The notes under the pieces: generated by a model | The model's database searches: none | Seen by the model: the letters and a program-made list of their open reading frames with translations, nothing else | What the model was told of the DNA's origin: nothing | Assembly: GCF_014633365.1 (NCBI RefSeq) | Contig: NC_068340.1 | Span: 36,356,328 to 36,420,327 of the forward strand | From: Diospyros lotus | Taxonomy: Eukaryota > Streptophyta > Magnoliopsida > Ericales > Ebenaceae | DNA length: 64,000 nt | Direction: 5' to 3' | Position numbers and translations under genes: made by a program | Part shown: positions 23,876 through 37,599 of the stretch, piece by piece | Numbering within the stretch: position 1 is the first letter of the stretch | Layout: each line of letters starts with the position of its first letter

Positions 23876-24263
23876 ACTTGTGTCAAAAGCATGTAGATTC
23901 CCCCCTCAAAGGTGCTTCACTCCCCCACTGTCTCTCTTCTAGGTTTTAGTTTTGAAAATTGCCCCATTCTTGGGGTTTCCCTGAAAGGGCTGGAAGGTAC
24001 ACCAGAACTAACAAATGGATTGACAATGTGTTCTCTATGTTGTAATTATCTAAGTTCAATGTCCCTTGCCCCTGAGCTGAAGGATATTTAAGAAGCTAAT
24101 TAGCAAAACTCATTTAAGAACATTGTTAACACCCAATGAATGAAAGTTATGCTTGCTCTGTTATGTATGCCAGTTTGTGTCGATTCTCATATTCCAAGGG
24201 TAATTATAACTCTTGGCAATGCTGGTTAATCATTTACACAAGCACGTCTCTCTCTCATTTACA

Positions 24264-24270
24264 CAAGCAC

Positions 24271-24326
<56 letters not shown>
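24264..24326. repeat. Compound CT/TA microsatellite between convergent genes
   Basis: A CT run (about 24271-24304) runs into a TA run (24305-24326). It is preceded by a short direct duplication of CATTTACACAAGCACGTCTC at 24232-24272. It lies in the 566 bp between the stop codons of the RING gene and the P450, so it is probably in the 3-prime UTR of one of them. Confidence 0.7.
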
Positions 24327-24441
24327 TGTCTGATTACTGCTGCAGTTTGAGTTGTATTTGCATATAAGTTTACACACAATTTGTACAGGCATAACAAGAG
24401 TGATTGTCTTCTACATTACATTGTACATCTTTTGAAAAGGG

Positions 24442-26306
24442 TCAGCCCTGTTTACATCTTTGAATGAGAATATGAACTCCATTCCCCGGTTCCACAATCA
24501 TTCTGTAAGCGGGAGAGTGCGTGTATTTGGGAGACAAAGAGAAGGTGAACTTGGAGATGATGAGGGTGAGCACAACCTTCAGCTGAGCCATAGCGAAGAA
24601 GCGGCCTAAGCACAGGCGAGGCCCTAAGCCAAACGGCACATAAGCCTGTGGAATTCTACAGGCACCGGAGACGCCATTGGCAAATCTTTCCGGCCTGAAC
24701 TCATTAGCATCCTCTCCCCAGTTTGCAGGATCTCTGTGCAGCGTTGGAATCAAAGTCCAGATGCATACTCCTTTAGGGACAGTGAGATCTCCTATCTGTG
24801 CATCTTCCAGTGCTTCCCTCGACACGAACGCCGCTGGCGGGTACAGCCTCAAGGCCTCTTGAATCACCGTTTTCACCTGCACCAGCAATTCAATAATAGC
24901 AAATTAAAGGACTGTCACATATTCAGTGAACAAGACTTTTGTCATAAGAGACGGGTTTTCAGATGGGGTACCATTTTCATTTTGGAGAGCGACTCCGCGT
25001 CTATTGTGAGGCCATCTGGGCAAAACTGCGCGATCTCCTCCCGGACCCGAGCCTGCCATTCCGGGTGGAGAGCCAGGAGCATCAAGCACCACGACGCAGC
25101 GACAGCGGTGGACTCATGGCCGGCGAAGTATATGTTCTTGCAGTTGTCGACGATGAAACGCTTGGCTGAATCTCTGCCCGCAAACTGATCGCCGGCAGCG
25201 GCTTCTAGCATCAGCAGCATCAGATCCTTCTCGATCGACGATGCTTCTGAGCAATCTTCTTCTCGTTCTTTTATCGCCTCCCAGATTAGTGTCTCTATCT
25301 CGTCCTCCAAGTTCGTCATCTCCCGTTTCTTCCTGGTTGGAAAGCATATGCTATTGCCCAATGCCCATTGTTGTGTTAGTATAAAGAACAGAGCGTAGCA
25401 ATAGCATTGAAGGAGAATGAGAAGTCTAGGCCAGCCTACCCGACGGTGGGAAGCCCAAAGAGGAAGCCTTGTTTGGAAATGATTTTCTGAAGAACCCTAA
25501 GCTTTGAGAAAATCTCTTTGCCTTTGAAATAGGAGCTTCCGAAACAAGCCCTTGAGATCACATCTGCTGTGACACTTCTTAAGTCTTCATCCACTCTAAG
25601 TTCTGCCATTCCACCAGCTTCAGCTTGTGCTTCAATGGAGGCCTCCCATTTCTTCAGCAATGGCTCCGCTGACTCCACCATTAGACCAACCATGCCCTGA
25701 CAATACCGATTATCTCCATTTTTAACTCAAAAATAACATCTCAAAAGTTATTTTCCTTGAATGGCACATGGGTATAGTGGAAGAAAGTCAAAATTGGCCT
25801 TCCTAAGCCTAACCTCTTGATTGAAGGAGTGAAGGTTTGCCCTACCCTTTTTGTCCACCTGTCCTTAAGAATCCGAACTTATCTCATAAATACACCCGCC
25901 GCCCCGCCACCACCCCCCCCCCCCCCAAAAAAAAAAAAAAAAAAAATCCCATACTTTTTACCACTCCCTTCTTTAATAGATATATTGATTTTGAACATAC
26001 CTTAACCTTGTGCATGAAGAACTGTGGTGCAACAATCTTTCTGTGGTGTGCCCAAATCTGTCCATTGGACCTCAAAATGCCATTGCCAAGCAAAGGTGCC
26101 AGTCGCTTGGTGACATAGAAAGGCTTGCCCAGATCCAAGCTGGTAGATTGATTCATTTCCTTCACTAGATGAGGGTCATTCACGTACAAATGCTGTTTGT
26201 TCCATGTAGAATATGTATAAACATGACCTGCCAATTGGAACTCATAACTAAGTCCCCATCCTACGGTTTATTGAAGTTAGGAATAGCAATTTTTACCTGT
26301 CCCGAC

Positions 26307-26354
<48 letters not shown>

Positions 26355-27706
26355 CGCTCACAATTAAAACCAATTATGCTAATTAAGCACTCACATTAAT
26401 GGGAGATGAAAGCAACCCACTATAACATGTGAGGCTAAATATGGTAATAGATGAGGTCACGAAACCTAGGAAAGTTATCATTTAGGATTTGGCTTCTCTT
26501 CCACTCAGAAAAGGAAAGTTACCGACGGCTGTGGAAGGCCCACATCACTCAATCTTTGGAGTAAATCCAAAAAGGTCATTTTCGCATAACTATGAAGATA
26601 AATTAGATTAGCATAGACTTTGGCAGCTTGCTTTTAAACACTGGATGAATTCTCCAACCTTAAACAATATATCAAGCTTTTATTTTTTTTATTATTGGGA
26701 CTGATTACATGAGCTACTTTCGTTCTGTTTATATAGCTATAAATATGCGAGGAAGATGCTTTCGTGAGAGTCTGGACAAGGGAGATTTAACCCTGATGTG
26801 GTCCAATCCTTTAAGATGATTGTTCCTTTGAAAATCAATCTTATCTTTCTTTCCAATCAAGGGTTTTCCCAAATCATTGAGACTACACAGCAAAGTTGTC
26901 AGTTTGTGGTGGAGCAATGGAGCCAGAATACTCTTTTAACTCTATTCTCCGTATAGCGAGCTCTATATTGACTTTTGACACAGTCACTCCATAAAAAGAT
27001 CCCAACTTGGTGTTCTACAAAGCCTTAATTTTCTTTTATATATATATGTGCATATATATAATGATGAGTAGATGTAATAATCTATAAATTACGTGTAGCA
27101 AGTAAGTACACAAAAATTTGTATTGTGTGAGCTCGCCCCAAAAAATTTTAACTTTGTTCACAGAGGAGACAAGTATATATTTACCTCTAGATCTGCTTGC
27201 ATTGCGCAGAAATAATGTGATTGTGTTTTGGTTTGCAGAAGATAAATCTAATTTTGAAGTGTTTGTTCAGCCATGAATCCATGGCAAACTGCAAAAGGAG
27301 AAGACCAGCTAGCCAAGAAACAGAAGGAAAAAAAAAAAAGGAGATGGTTCTGCGCAAGTTTACCATATCCTTTTCTCCACCGCTCGAAGTAGGGGAAGAG
27401 GGTAGAAGTGTAGTCGTGGGCGATGAACTTGCCGGCCGGCGGCGGCGCCTTGGCCGCGGCGGATTGAAGTCTCTGCATCTCAGGGGCATTCCCGTAGAGA
27501 AGAGAAGGCCTAGGCCCTCTAATCCCCTGCTTTTGGAGCATCCTCCTCAGCCTTTGAGGCCTCAGCCATAGAGTGTTGAAGAGGTACAACACAAGGCAAG
27601 CCAGAAGCACTGGTGCAAGCTCAGCCAAACATGAGAAGCTTTGCCTTTGCATAACGCCGCTGCGGCTGAGGAGGAGGAGGAGACCGGCCTTCATTGTTTT
27701 GAGCAT
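24442..27706 (-). CDS. Cytochrome P450, CYP714-like, 5 exons
   Basis: Exons (minus strand): 27706-27364, 26227-26001, 25696-25440, 25350-24972 and 24876-24442 (1641 nt, 546 aa). Introns are GT-AG and in frame, of 1136, 304, 89 and 95 bp. An N-terminal membrane anchor (about residues 28-46) is followed by a basic linker. Diagnostic motifs: I-helix AGHEST (352-357), ExxR E409/R412, PERF (464-467) and the heme loop [10 protein letters not shown] with C491. Sequences such as [25 protein letters not shown] and [14 protein letters not shown] point to clan 72, CYP714. Known CYP714 members oxidise gibberellins or other diterpenoids at the ER; the substrate here cannot be told. Length is near or slightly above the family norm because of a longer N-terminus. 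The ATG at 27694 (M5) is an alternative start. All catalytic motifs are present, so it should be functional. Confidence 0.88.
26300..26356. repeat. TA/GA microsatellite in P450 intron 1
   Basis: A TA run (about 26308-26331) passes into a GA run (26332-26355). It is next to the acceptor side of intron 1. Confidence 0.75.
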
Positions 27707-29630
27707 GACTTCCCCCTTGCTTTCGGCTTAGGATCTGTGCCACCACTACTCTTATAGTTGATGAAACTCTTCTGCAAATACATACATACATACATATATA
27801 TATATATATATGAAATATCCCCAGCAGAGGGACTATTATGGATGTGTAATTAAAAAATATAAAAATGTTATTCGGACACGGGTGTACAGTGTTACAATAT
27901 TTTGTGAATAATTTTACGTAAGTCAATTCATTATTAATAGTGAGGATTATATGAAATGCTAAAACTCTGTATTTAAATAATATTTGTTTAAAAAAAATAA
28001 ATATTTTAAACGACTAACTTATTAGATGATGTTTGACTATTGTATTGAATTGCTTTTTTGTTTCCATTTTTCATAACATATGTTAAAACAAGTTTATATA
28101 TCTTAAGAATTTTACAAATAATTTTATAAAATTCTAACACAATAATAATCACGCAGAATATCGTAATCATATAGAGTCTCGAATCAAATCCTAACACAAT
28201 TGTACTCAAAGTAAAGATTGGATGATAAAAGCGCTGGCTAAACACTTAACTTGTTGTGATTTATTTTTCTCTGCATAATCGAAGGTACAAGTACAAAGAG
28301 CCACGCAAAGACGATGATCCCAAATCCTAACACAATCAAAATCCAATGTTATTAGCTTTGATTTTACTTTGTAGTATTATGTCAATTTTGGATTTAAAAT
28401 TGTAAACTCAATTATAACTTGAAGCAACACAACGCATTCCCACCCACAAACACACTGTGTGCCATTAAATATTTGTAGATTGAAAGAATTGGATGAAAAT
28501 GAGCTCACAATCAATGTAATGTAAATCTCAGTTTTGACACAACTTTATATTTTTTGTCGTAAATATAACCGTAATATACGTCTCTTAACGCATGATATGA
28601 ATGTTGAAATCTGATTCGCATAAAACAAATGCACAGAAAGCTTGCAATGGAAAAGTGCCAGTTCCCCTACGCATCCCCATCCTTTGTATGATTGATTGAT
28701 TGCCCAAAGTAACTCACTAATAAATAAATCCATCTCTGGTTGCTCTCCCGATCGAGCAAGTGCTGTAATCTTACTTATTGAAAAATAAAAATAAAAAATG
28801 TAAAGCTATTTTTGTAATTAGAGTTATAATAATTTAATGATGATAGATGATAATATTAATGAACTAGTAGTATGTTAAGTTTGAGTCTCTTACAAATCTT
28901 AATTATTCTCTTATTAAATTCGAATAATATAATTTCTCTTTTCGAGAATAAAAAGGAAGTGAAATTATTCTCAATCTCAACTAAACAGTATCTTTTAATT
29001 AATAGGAAATAACTATACTTTAAGGTTATGTTCATTCGATCCTATCATTTGTCAATTGATTTTGAAATTGAACATTCGTGGACTCTTATGGTCATGTGTA
29101 ATATAGTGACAGTCCCAATCTCCCTTTTTATAGAGTGAAAAAAATTAATTTAAAATATAAATCTTTCAAACAACGATAGAATTTGAAAGGACGTAAAATT
29201 CTAATTCTGTCTTTATACGCAACCTAAAAGTATTATGTACCATAAAACCATCCCTTAATTAATAACCATAATAATTCACAGTCATTAAAAGCTTTCAACT
29301 TCGGTCCCTTGGGGTCGATTGGGTTGCGAGCGAGGATTCCGCACGCTTTCATCTCATTCTGTTCATTTGGGGGTTGATTAATTGATTTAATTATTTTATT
29401 TTATTTTATCTTTTTATACTATAGCGTATCAAATATCTTTTCATGATTAGAAATCTACGATCACTATATTTTATTTTATGTATACATTAGTTAAATTTTA
29501 AGTACACATAATCATAATCTATAAATCATACAAATTAAAAAATTTAATTAAAATTTAATAAATTTATATACCTAAAAATTTAATTTTAATAACTAATATA
29601 AGAAATAGATTCACATAACCATCCAACTAA
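27707..29630. other. P450 upstream region and AT-rich intergenic DNA
   Basis: A short CATA/TA repeat lies at 27779-27812, about 80 bases upstream of the P450 ATG. Beyond it the sequence is AT-rich with no credible frame; a stretch TCCTAACACAA recurs near 28132, 28188 and 28326. I saw no gene. Confidence 0.5.
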
Positions 29631-29639
29631 GATGAAACA

Positions 29640-30316
29640 ATTATAGATTCATATAGGTCGAGCCGTCAGATGAGCAATATACTAGTATTAATTCAGTAGA
29701 TTGCGAGTTCGATCTTCGTTCTGTGTAAGATTCAAAATCTCAACATGCGATTTATCTCATCTAACATAATTGAGAATACAAGCACCGAGGGCCACGCAAG
29801 GGCAGTTATCTCAAAAATTATACTTCATTGTGCCCCCAGAACACAGATCAAGTTATGAGCCAACGAGAAGCTAGGATTCGCACCAATAAGTCATGGGTTC
29901 AATTTCTTGCCCTACATAGTAAGGCAAAATCTCTACCTGCGATTTACCTCATCTATCGAAATCAAAGGCACAAGTGGTAGAAGACCACGCAAGAACAGTA
30001 ATTTCAAAAATTATACTTCATTGTTGCTCTCACAGGTATGGTACAGTGGTAAAACAATCAAAATTTCATATAAAATATCGAGATTCGAATCAATACAACG
30101 ACTTAAAAAATATAATTATTGCTAGAAGACAGCATTTGACTGGGAGATAATAGTAAATTTAGAAAATAAATTTCACATAAATTATACTGAATATCTAATT
30201 TTGATTATATATAAATTATATCTGTATTTAAATTTATTTAAATAGTATTAGAGGAGAAGATCACCTACTTCTCAGACATCAAATGTGAATAAAAAAAAAA
30301 ATTATACTTCATTGTT
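29640..30316 (+). repeat. Cluster of tRNA-derived SINE-like repeats
   Basis: Three segments each end in nearly the same AAAAATTATACTTCATTGT string (ends near 29831, 30024 and 30315). The first two share the blocks GCGATTTA(T/C)CTCATCTA and CCACGCAAG. The third has a Pol III A-box-like TGGTACAGTGGTAA (about 30041) and a B-box-like GAGATTCGAATC (about 30079); the first has GAGTTCGATC (about 29705). The layout suggests diverged tRNA-related SINEs inserted side by side. Confidence 0.45.
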
Positions 30317-30786
30317 CATCTAATGAACATGAAAATCGTGGGTATCTCGGACAATAGAACGCCGACAAATCGAGTCAAATCAGTGATCTGCTTTCATTCG
30401 TCTGCCGACTTCAGGAAAATTATTTTGTCCAAATTACTAAAATATTTCAGTTATTAAATTTGTTTAGGAAAGTTGTTAGTTTAAATTATTTTATGTTCTT
30501 TACTAGATCGTTATTATTTTTTAAGGATATTTATTTTTTTTATGGGACCATGATTCTATCAAATCTTTGTTTTTAGATTCAGATTTAAGGTTTAGGATTA
30601 AAATTTTAAACAATTTAAGATAAAATATACACATATTTTTTACTTTCTCTTGTTATCTCTGTATTCACACTATTGCTAACGGCGAGTCCGCTGCCCCTCG
30701 TTTGACAAGGGATGACGGTAAATTAATAATAATTTTATTTATTTATTTAAGATTAAAATTTACTAAATAAACAGTGGACCATCATT
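30317..30786. other. Gene-free stretch
   Basis: AT-rich, no frame above background, no repeat end recognised. Confidence 0.4.
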
Positions 30787-30791
30787 CATCT

Positions 30792-33540
30792 TGTAAGTAT
30801 CCCCGCCCGGATATCCCAGCCGCCCGCCTAGATATCCCAACCGCCCGGACTATCCGAACGAAAGCACTTACGGAAGGGGAAAAATAATGAAACACAAGAC
30901 AAAGGCCACCCTGGCATGCATACACAAAAATAAGAACAGCGGAAACGAAACTAAACACATGCATGCACTACGGGTACCCCGCTATCACAACGGTCACATG
31001 ATAAATAAATAAACACAGACTCATGTGCCGACATACACGAGACTCGAGGAAAGACCTGACACAGTACAAACAATAAGAGAATAGACCCTACACAACCATC
31101 AGAGTTGACAGGGATTGACGGAACTGCCTGTACACCATACCGACTTTGTCGCTAAAAGCTGACTCCCTTGCCATGGCCCACGCCGCCACTACCTGGAATG
31201 ATGGAAAGCAATGTGAGTCGAGAGACTCAGCAAGCATAAGAAAAAAAAGGTTGTAGGCTGAACATAACCAGAAAACTCTTCCCAAAATAAACCCTCAGGT
31301 ACACACAAGTCATGAGACGCTACAATACAATAGTAGAATATAATAAAAGCACATACTAGTCCTTGGGGCCCACACAAGACACATGGCACCCAAATCTCAT
31401 ACCAACCTGCCGCTGCCCTGAAAGGCAACAAATATCTGCAACAAACCTGCACGCGCAATCCCGGGTTGGTACTCCCGTCACCCGTATCCGTCAGTACTCC
31501 CGACAACCGAGTCATAGGCTCCATTGGAACGATACTCCCGTCCGAGAACTAAATACTACCAGTATCCATGCAATTCACATAGAAATGCAATAGCATAGTG
31601 AAAATCAACGTGATACAAGGCGTCCATACATCCAGGCATCAAGCCATGCTCCGCCCACATAGTAAACCACACGCCATGCATATGCCGCGCTGGATGCAAC
31701 CGAACCAAACTAGAATGTCCATGTCCGAGCATACTCAATAAATGAATATCCCAACATGCATCTCATACCCATGTGCATACCAAATCATGAACAGTAATAC
31801 AATGCATCTACTCATGTAGTAAATCACATACCGGCAAAGCTAGTCAGCAATGCCCGACACCGGTCAACGACCAGTGACTAGAGGTGTCCACCCGACGGTC
31901 CACATCAGGGCCGTACCATAGTCTACCCCAACGTCACCAACAACCAACCACTGCCCCACTGCTCGATAGCTCTAACCGAACCATAAATAAATCTGAGAAA
32001 AACTGTAAATAAACCCGATAAAATCATAAATAAACCCGCCCGTCTAGGAACCTAATTCTCAGGCTGGTTCGGCATCATTTCCAAAGGGAGTAGGGGCGGT
32101 ACAAACCCCCATAAACTCACAACAAACAAAACTCTAGAAGCCTCAGATTTAATTTAAATTAAAACAAATGAATAAGAATAACAAATAAGGTTAGGAGCCG
32201 AATTAGAGTAAGGGAAATGATAAAACACAGGAAATCACGGGGTCTTTCATGTGAATTAAAGATCAGGAAGAGAGGGTTAAGAGCTTGCCTTTACACGGCC
32301 GTTCCTTGCTTTTCTTGCGCACCCGCTGCGAAGTAAAACGTTCGCTGGCAATAAATAAAATCGCGGCTTTAATTAATTTAGCCGTCTAAAATCCCACATA
32401 AGCGCACCACAATTAAAATCTCAACTAATCTCATATTTATTTTAAATTAAATCACGCTAATAAAATTCTTAAAGCCAGCTTAATAAATTAAATTTAAATC
32501 AAACGATTCAAAATTTCATAATTAATAAACGAGTCGAAACAGACGAAGGGAGCATATAAAATACGAGAAATCACAGGGTTTCTCACGGGAATTGAAGAAT
32601 ACCAGGAAAGCATTAGGAACTTGCCTGAAACTAGCTGATTCCGACCTCTCTCAAGCTTCCGAGGCAAATTAAATCATTTTCTAGCAAATAACACATCCGA
32701 GACTCAAATTAATTAATTTTAATCGCGTAAAATTTATAATTTAAACATAACATGCTTCTACTAATTTTTACCCACGTACCTAATCACTTCCCATGCCGAA
32801 ATAATTCCAAAATCCCTTTATTTTTCATATTTTTCCTCTTCTTTTATTTTCTTCTTTTTCTTCTCCTTTTTTTTCTTCTTTTTCTTTTTCTTCTTCTTCT
32901 TCTTCTCCGCGCCCACTGCTCCAGCGCACCCTACTTCTCTTCTCCCTTCCTTTCCTTCTTCTTCTTCTTCTTCCTTTCTCCTCCTCCTTCTTCTTCATTT
33001 CTTCCTCTCTTCTCCTTCTTTTTCTTCTTCCCTTTCTTCTTCTTTTCCACGCCGCCTTCCCTGCTTCAGCCTCGGCCATGGCCGCCACACCAGCGCACGC
33101 ATGCGGCTGCCGCTGCCGCTGCAACCGGCTGCCCTCGCCTGCCACCACCCGCGTCGCCCCGACCACCGCGAGCCTGCTGCTCCGCCTTCGCCGCTGTTGT
33201 AAGTTGCTCGGCTGCCATGGCCGAGCTTCACTCAAAGCTTCCATGGCTGCCACCACCCTCTCTCCCTCATTCCATCTCTCTTTCTCACTCTCTCAATCTC
33301 TTCCTCTCCCTCTCGATCTCTCCCTCACTTGGCCGAGCGCAGCCACCTCCCTCTCTCATCTGTTTCTCCATTCGGCCAGAAGTTTCAAGAAGCTTCAGTG
33401 AGAGACACAAAGAAAATAGCAAAATTTTTTATGCTTAGCACACCAACACATGCGCACCGCCTCAAATTTTAACACAAATTAATTAATTTAATTTCATTTA
33501 TTATTATTCCTATTATTTTTTTGGGGGGGGGGATATTACA
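30792..33540 (-). mobile_element. Family B solo LTR, copy B2, 2749 bp
   Basis: The unit is flanked by a perfect 5 bp duplication CATCT (30787-30791, 33541-33545). It starts TGTAATATCC (minus strand, from 33540) and ends CTTACA (at 30792). On the minus strand the region 33440-32760 is GA-rich and G+C-rich like a 5-prime leader. A diverged internal duplication is seen at about 32220-32340 against 32560-32690 (ggaaatcac-ggg, cttgcct). Blocks shared with B1 and B3 include 31390-31540. Long frames in the TTC-rich segment (32752-33438 and others) are products of base composition. No internal retrotransposon part remains. Confidence 0.88.
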
Positions 33541-34554
33541 CATCTGGTGAGGCTGATGGTGACAGATCGTTTGCCATCGTAGCAGACCCTTCTCCTCCAT
33601 CGACCCTCCTTCTAGCTGCAGGCGACAACCAAATGAGAGGTGTGTGTGTGTGTGTGTGTTGGGGGGGGGGGAGTCAGAAAGATTGAGAGAGGCAAGATTG
33701 AGAGAAAGGCTTATAGAATGGGAGACTAAAATACATTTGTTCACATTGCATTATACTTTTTTTAATGTAACGTGGACGAAAGCATTTTAATCTATTCAAA
33801 CTCGTCAATCAAATTATTCAGCTCGAATAACAACATTGTTGTTGAATAATCGGAGGTAAGGGCACATCTACTTTATCTAATGCAAATCAGATCCCTAGTA
33901 ATACGAAGCCCCACTCCTAATTTTATGGAATTGATAAAGACATATTATCTCTATGATGTCATTCTTCCACTTTTATATTTCATGCAACTATACACACCAC
34001 TCACTATAAATAGGGGTAAAAAATTACTATTGTAAAAAAATAATAAGAAACTATTACTTTGCTAGAATGCACATAGAACAGTTGTAAAATAGACATCATT
34101 CTGGTCGAACCATGTAAAAACCTCTTGCGTACGTTCTATTCCGTTCATTCTCCTTGCATTTAGGCTAATTTTCTCATTACGCACCTAAGAATCATGGTCG
34201 GCTAATTCTGAACGTCGACAAATGATTACTAATATACACTTTTATATATGTATTGTTAGATTTCTACATCTACAATGTCCGAAAATTACACTCCAATCAA
34301 AATGGGCTTCTTAAATTTGACCTAAATTTTGCATTAAGAAAAGTTAATGTCAATTTTGCATTTCTAAGAAGGTGTATGTATGTTTAATTATTATTTTTTT
34401 AAATAGTACTTAATAAAATGTTATTGTACTAGTATTGATACACAACTGCTGTTTAAAAAGAACAAATTAATTTACTTTTAAACTAAAATGAATAAATCTC
34501 TTCATGGCTTAATTTTAATATTTATAATACAAAAAAATTATTAATTAAACACTC
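33541..34554. other. Gene-free stretch
   Basis: Contains GT and poly-G runs near 33640-33672. No frame with protein character and no further repeat ends. Confidence 0.4.
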
Positions 34555-35238
34555 TGTTACGAACAAACAGATATAGCAAATCTCTACACACACACACACT
34601 GTCAAAATCGACTCTGATGAAATAAAGACATAAACGAAACAAGAGACAGAAGATTTATAGTGGTTCACCCCAAAACAGGGGCTACGTCCACTTGAGCTCC
34701 GGTGAGAAGAGCTCACTTCACTAATATATTCAATTCGATTACAATAAAATCAAAACCCAAAAAATAACCCTGGTTTTCAATACAAAATCGCTCAGAATCA
34801 CTAACAGATTAAGAGCTTACATTTGATCAAAACAAAAAACCAGAGAACACGAAAAAAGGAAGACGAACTGTACAACATTTACAGAGAAAGAACAGAGGGA
34901 GAGAGAAAATGAAGAAACCCTAAATGACGACCACCATCGAATCCCTCTGGTCTTTCGTCTTTCCCCTTCTACCGAATCATCAATCTCGAGGAGTGATAAA
35001 TAAGGCGATTGAATGGCTGGGATTACTCTCAATAAAGCAGCACAGACAGCCTGAATAAAATCGTACAAAAGGAACGACTGCAGGCAACACGACAAAAGAC
35101 TAAAAAACTAAAGGATTGGACTAGCCCAAAGGTGGCTGCATATTGGCCCTCCAATGGGCGCCCGAAGGGCAGCCCATGGTTGCCTAATGGCCCCCCAAAG
35201 CTATGGGCCACATTTGATGATTCACAGAAAATATAACA
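34555..35238 (-). mobile_element. Solo LTR, 684 bp
   Basis: Termini TGTTACGAAC and AATATAACA form a short inverted repeat (TGTTA/TAACA). Flanks are CACTC (34550-34554) and CTCTC (35239-35243), a duplication with one mismatch. The segment TTTATAGTGGTTCACC then GGGGCTACGTCCAC (about 34654-34694) is a leader-like block frequent in plant copia LTRs, where it normally reads in the opposite sense, hence the minus orientation. A long AGAGA region lies near 34885-34910. Confidence 0.65.
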
Positions 35239-37599
35239 CTCTCATTACGTGCTTTCAAGTAATATTGACAAACACAATAATACACTTCTTATCAAATGTA
35301 TTTTTTATTAATATTACTTTTACAACACAATATAATACAACACACTATAACAAAAACACTAGACATACCCTTAAGATCAATTTTCTTTTTAGTTTTAAAA
35401 GATAAATATACATATATAACTTTATTTCTTTTCATTAAAAAATCCAATATCCAAACATGTCAAATGGGTACCCTTTACAGTACCATATGCCTATTTTAAT
35501 GGCAATAATCAAATAAATCAACCTAAGCACTAAGCAAAGTCTAATCCATGTTTTTCTATCGGTAAATAAATATAAATACATTCATGTAAACAATAACAAA
35601 AGAACAACCAGCCGTAATCTATTACACTATGTATTACATATATATAGTGACAGACAGGGGACATTGGAGATGGAGCCAGCGTAATCATTATCGCCAGTCT
35701 GGCTCTCGCGTCAGAGAGAGAGAACAACCCGGAGGTGGAGGACCAAATGGCCGATCACGCATTGCGTGAAGAATGACGCCACTGTTGGAGGACCGAAGAC
35801 TGCTGGTGAGGATTGACGACAGTAGGAGATGGGCGACACGTCGAGAAGTGGAGGGGATGCACATTGGAGGAGGTGGAGGAGACACAGTGAAGAGAGAGAG
35901 AGAAAGAGAGAGAGGGTGGAAAAGGAAATAAGGTGGAAAGAGGGAGAGAGACAATGGAGTGGAGAAAGGAAACATAAATGGGTTATTTTTTTAACCCTTA
36001 CTAGCGAGGGTTGCATTCTCACCCCGTTCAGGGGATGAACAAAATCGCGCACCACAATTAATGTCACGTGTGTTTTTCATTTGATATATGTGCATAACCG
36101 TTAACCTTAACCAATGATAAGTTAACGAAGAGAAATGATTTTTGAAATATAAATGAATAATAAGTAATATTTTAAAATTTAACTATCAAATAATAAGCGA
36201 ATGCAAAGTTTAATTAACAATATTATAATTGACTCAGACATCCGACCTAATCTTATATCTTAAAGCTTCTCATCTCAGCAGGAAAAAAAAATTGAATAAA
36301 TGAACTTTTCACACATAATCTTTATTATATGTTTTATAGGGACCAACTTGGTTTTAAGAGATCATGCCAACTCTCCCACTCTCTTATCCTATGTTGGTGT
36401 GCAAGAGGAAAGTGATTTTGGTTGTTCTTATTTAACAGGTCGTTGATTACCTGATTATTTTATATTTATACTTGTATATTTATGGGTAAACTGGGAACAA
36501 CATCCATTATGTTCGACCAAATTATAAGAATTATTTTGATAATTGAAAAATAACAATAATTTTTTACTGTTAAACAAAAAAGTTGATAATTATTTTATCC
36601 CTTATTCTCTTTTTCTATTTTGAGCTCTCTCTCTATCTTCTCACTAAAATAATAATAATAATAATGGATGGTCATCCTCTAGTAGATTATATATATATAT
36701 ATATATATATTAACTATTCTATTATATGAATAAATAAAATGTTTATTTCATGTTATCAAATTCACTCAATAAATTTAATCAACAAGATTCAAACTAATGA
36801 CTTCAAAATAAACTTAATTTTATTACTTGATCAAAACTTTATTTTCATTTAAATTTTTTTATCTATAAAAATAAAAGTTAAAGTAGGATGATCAATCACC
36901 ACTCAATAAATTTTTATTTAAAATATTTTATTTTTTATTTATACATACCTGGCACAGTCTATGCTTCTAATTATATTATATATAAATAATAAAATAGAAC
37001 AAAAATTGCTCCTAAACCCTAAAGACTCTTTATACGAGATCTCACGCTATTTTTTTTTAAATCCTTTTTACTTGAATACCCTTCATTAGGTTTCTCATAG
37101 ATTATGTCGTGTAACGTCTTAAGCGACGTAATTTTGCGTAGTTTTTTATTTGTATCACACTTAACTCACCTATGCTTAAGCTTCGATTAAAGAAGACGAC
37201 GACGTGGGTTGTCAATGGCCGTTGGATAAGAAGGGAAGCAACTCTCTTCTCTCTGGCTCTCTTTCTTTGAATTCAGTTGGCATTTGGTGTCTTTTTAGTT
37301 TTTTTTTTATTTAATAATTTAATTTTCAGGAATATCATTCTTAATAATCACATTTATAAAAAATAAGATTTTTTTTGTCTGGTATATATAAAAAAATATG
37401 AATTAAAATTAGATGAAAATAACATTATTGTGTTTGATATTTTCAACTATTTCCTTATAAAAAACTTAAATATTTCCAGAATACTCCTAGAGTTTAAAAT
37501 GAAATCTTATATTCTTAAAAGATATTTATTACATATTGTTAATCCAAAATAATTTCTCATATAATAAATAACCTTTAATATTTTATTTTTGTAATATGC
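35239..37599. other. Gene-free stretch
   Basis: 35640-36060 is GA-rich (35888-35915) and gives overlapping open frames on both strands that look like base-composition artefacts. A TA run lies at 36689-36710. Nothing recognisable as a gene. Confidence 0.4.

Noticed and set aside
24736..25188. 150-residue frame on the plus strand opposite the P450
   Set aside because: Crosses P450 introns and has no independent support; the minus-strand exons carry all P450 motifs.
30035..30095. Possible tRNA gene
   Set aside because: A- and B-box-like strings are present but no cloverleaf stems form; a SINE remnant fits better.
32752..33438. 228-residue plus-strand frame and several overlapping frames on the minus strand
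   Set aside because: They lie in the TTC/CT-rich leader segment of family B LTR B2, whose borders and duplication are clear. Runs of F, L, S and P, or K/E/R on the other strand, come from base composition.
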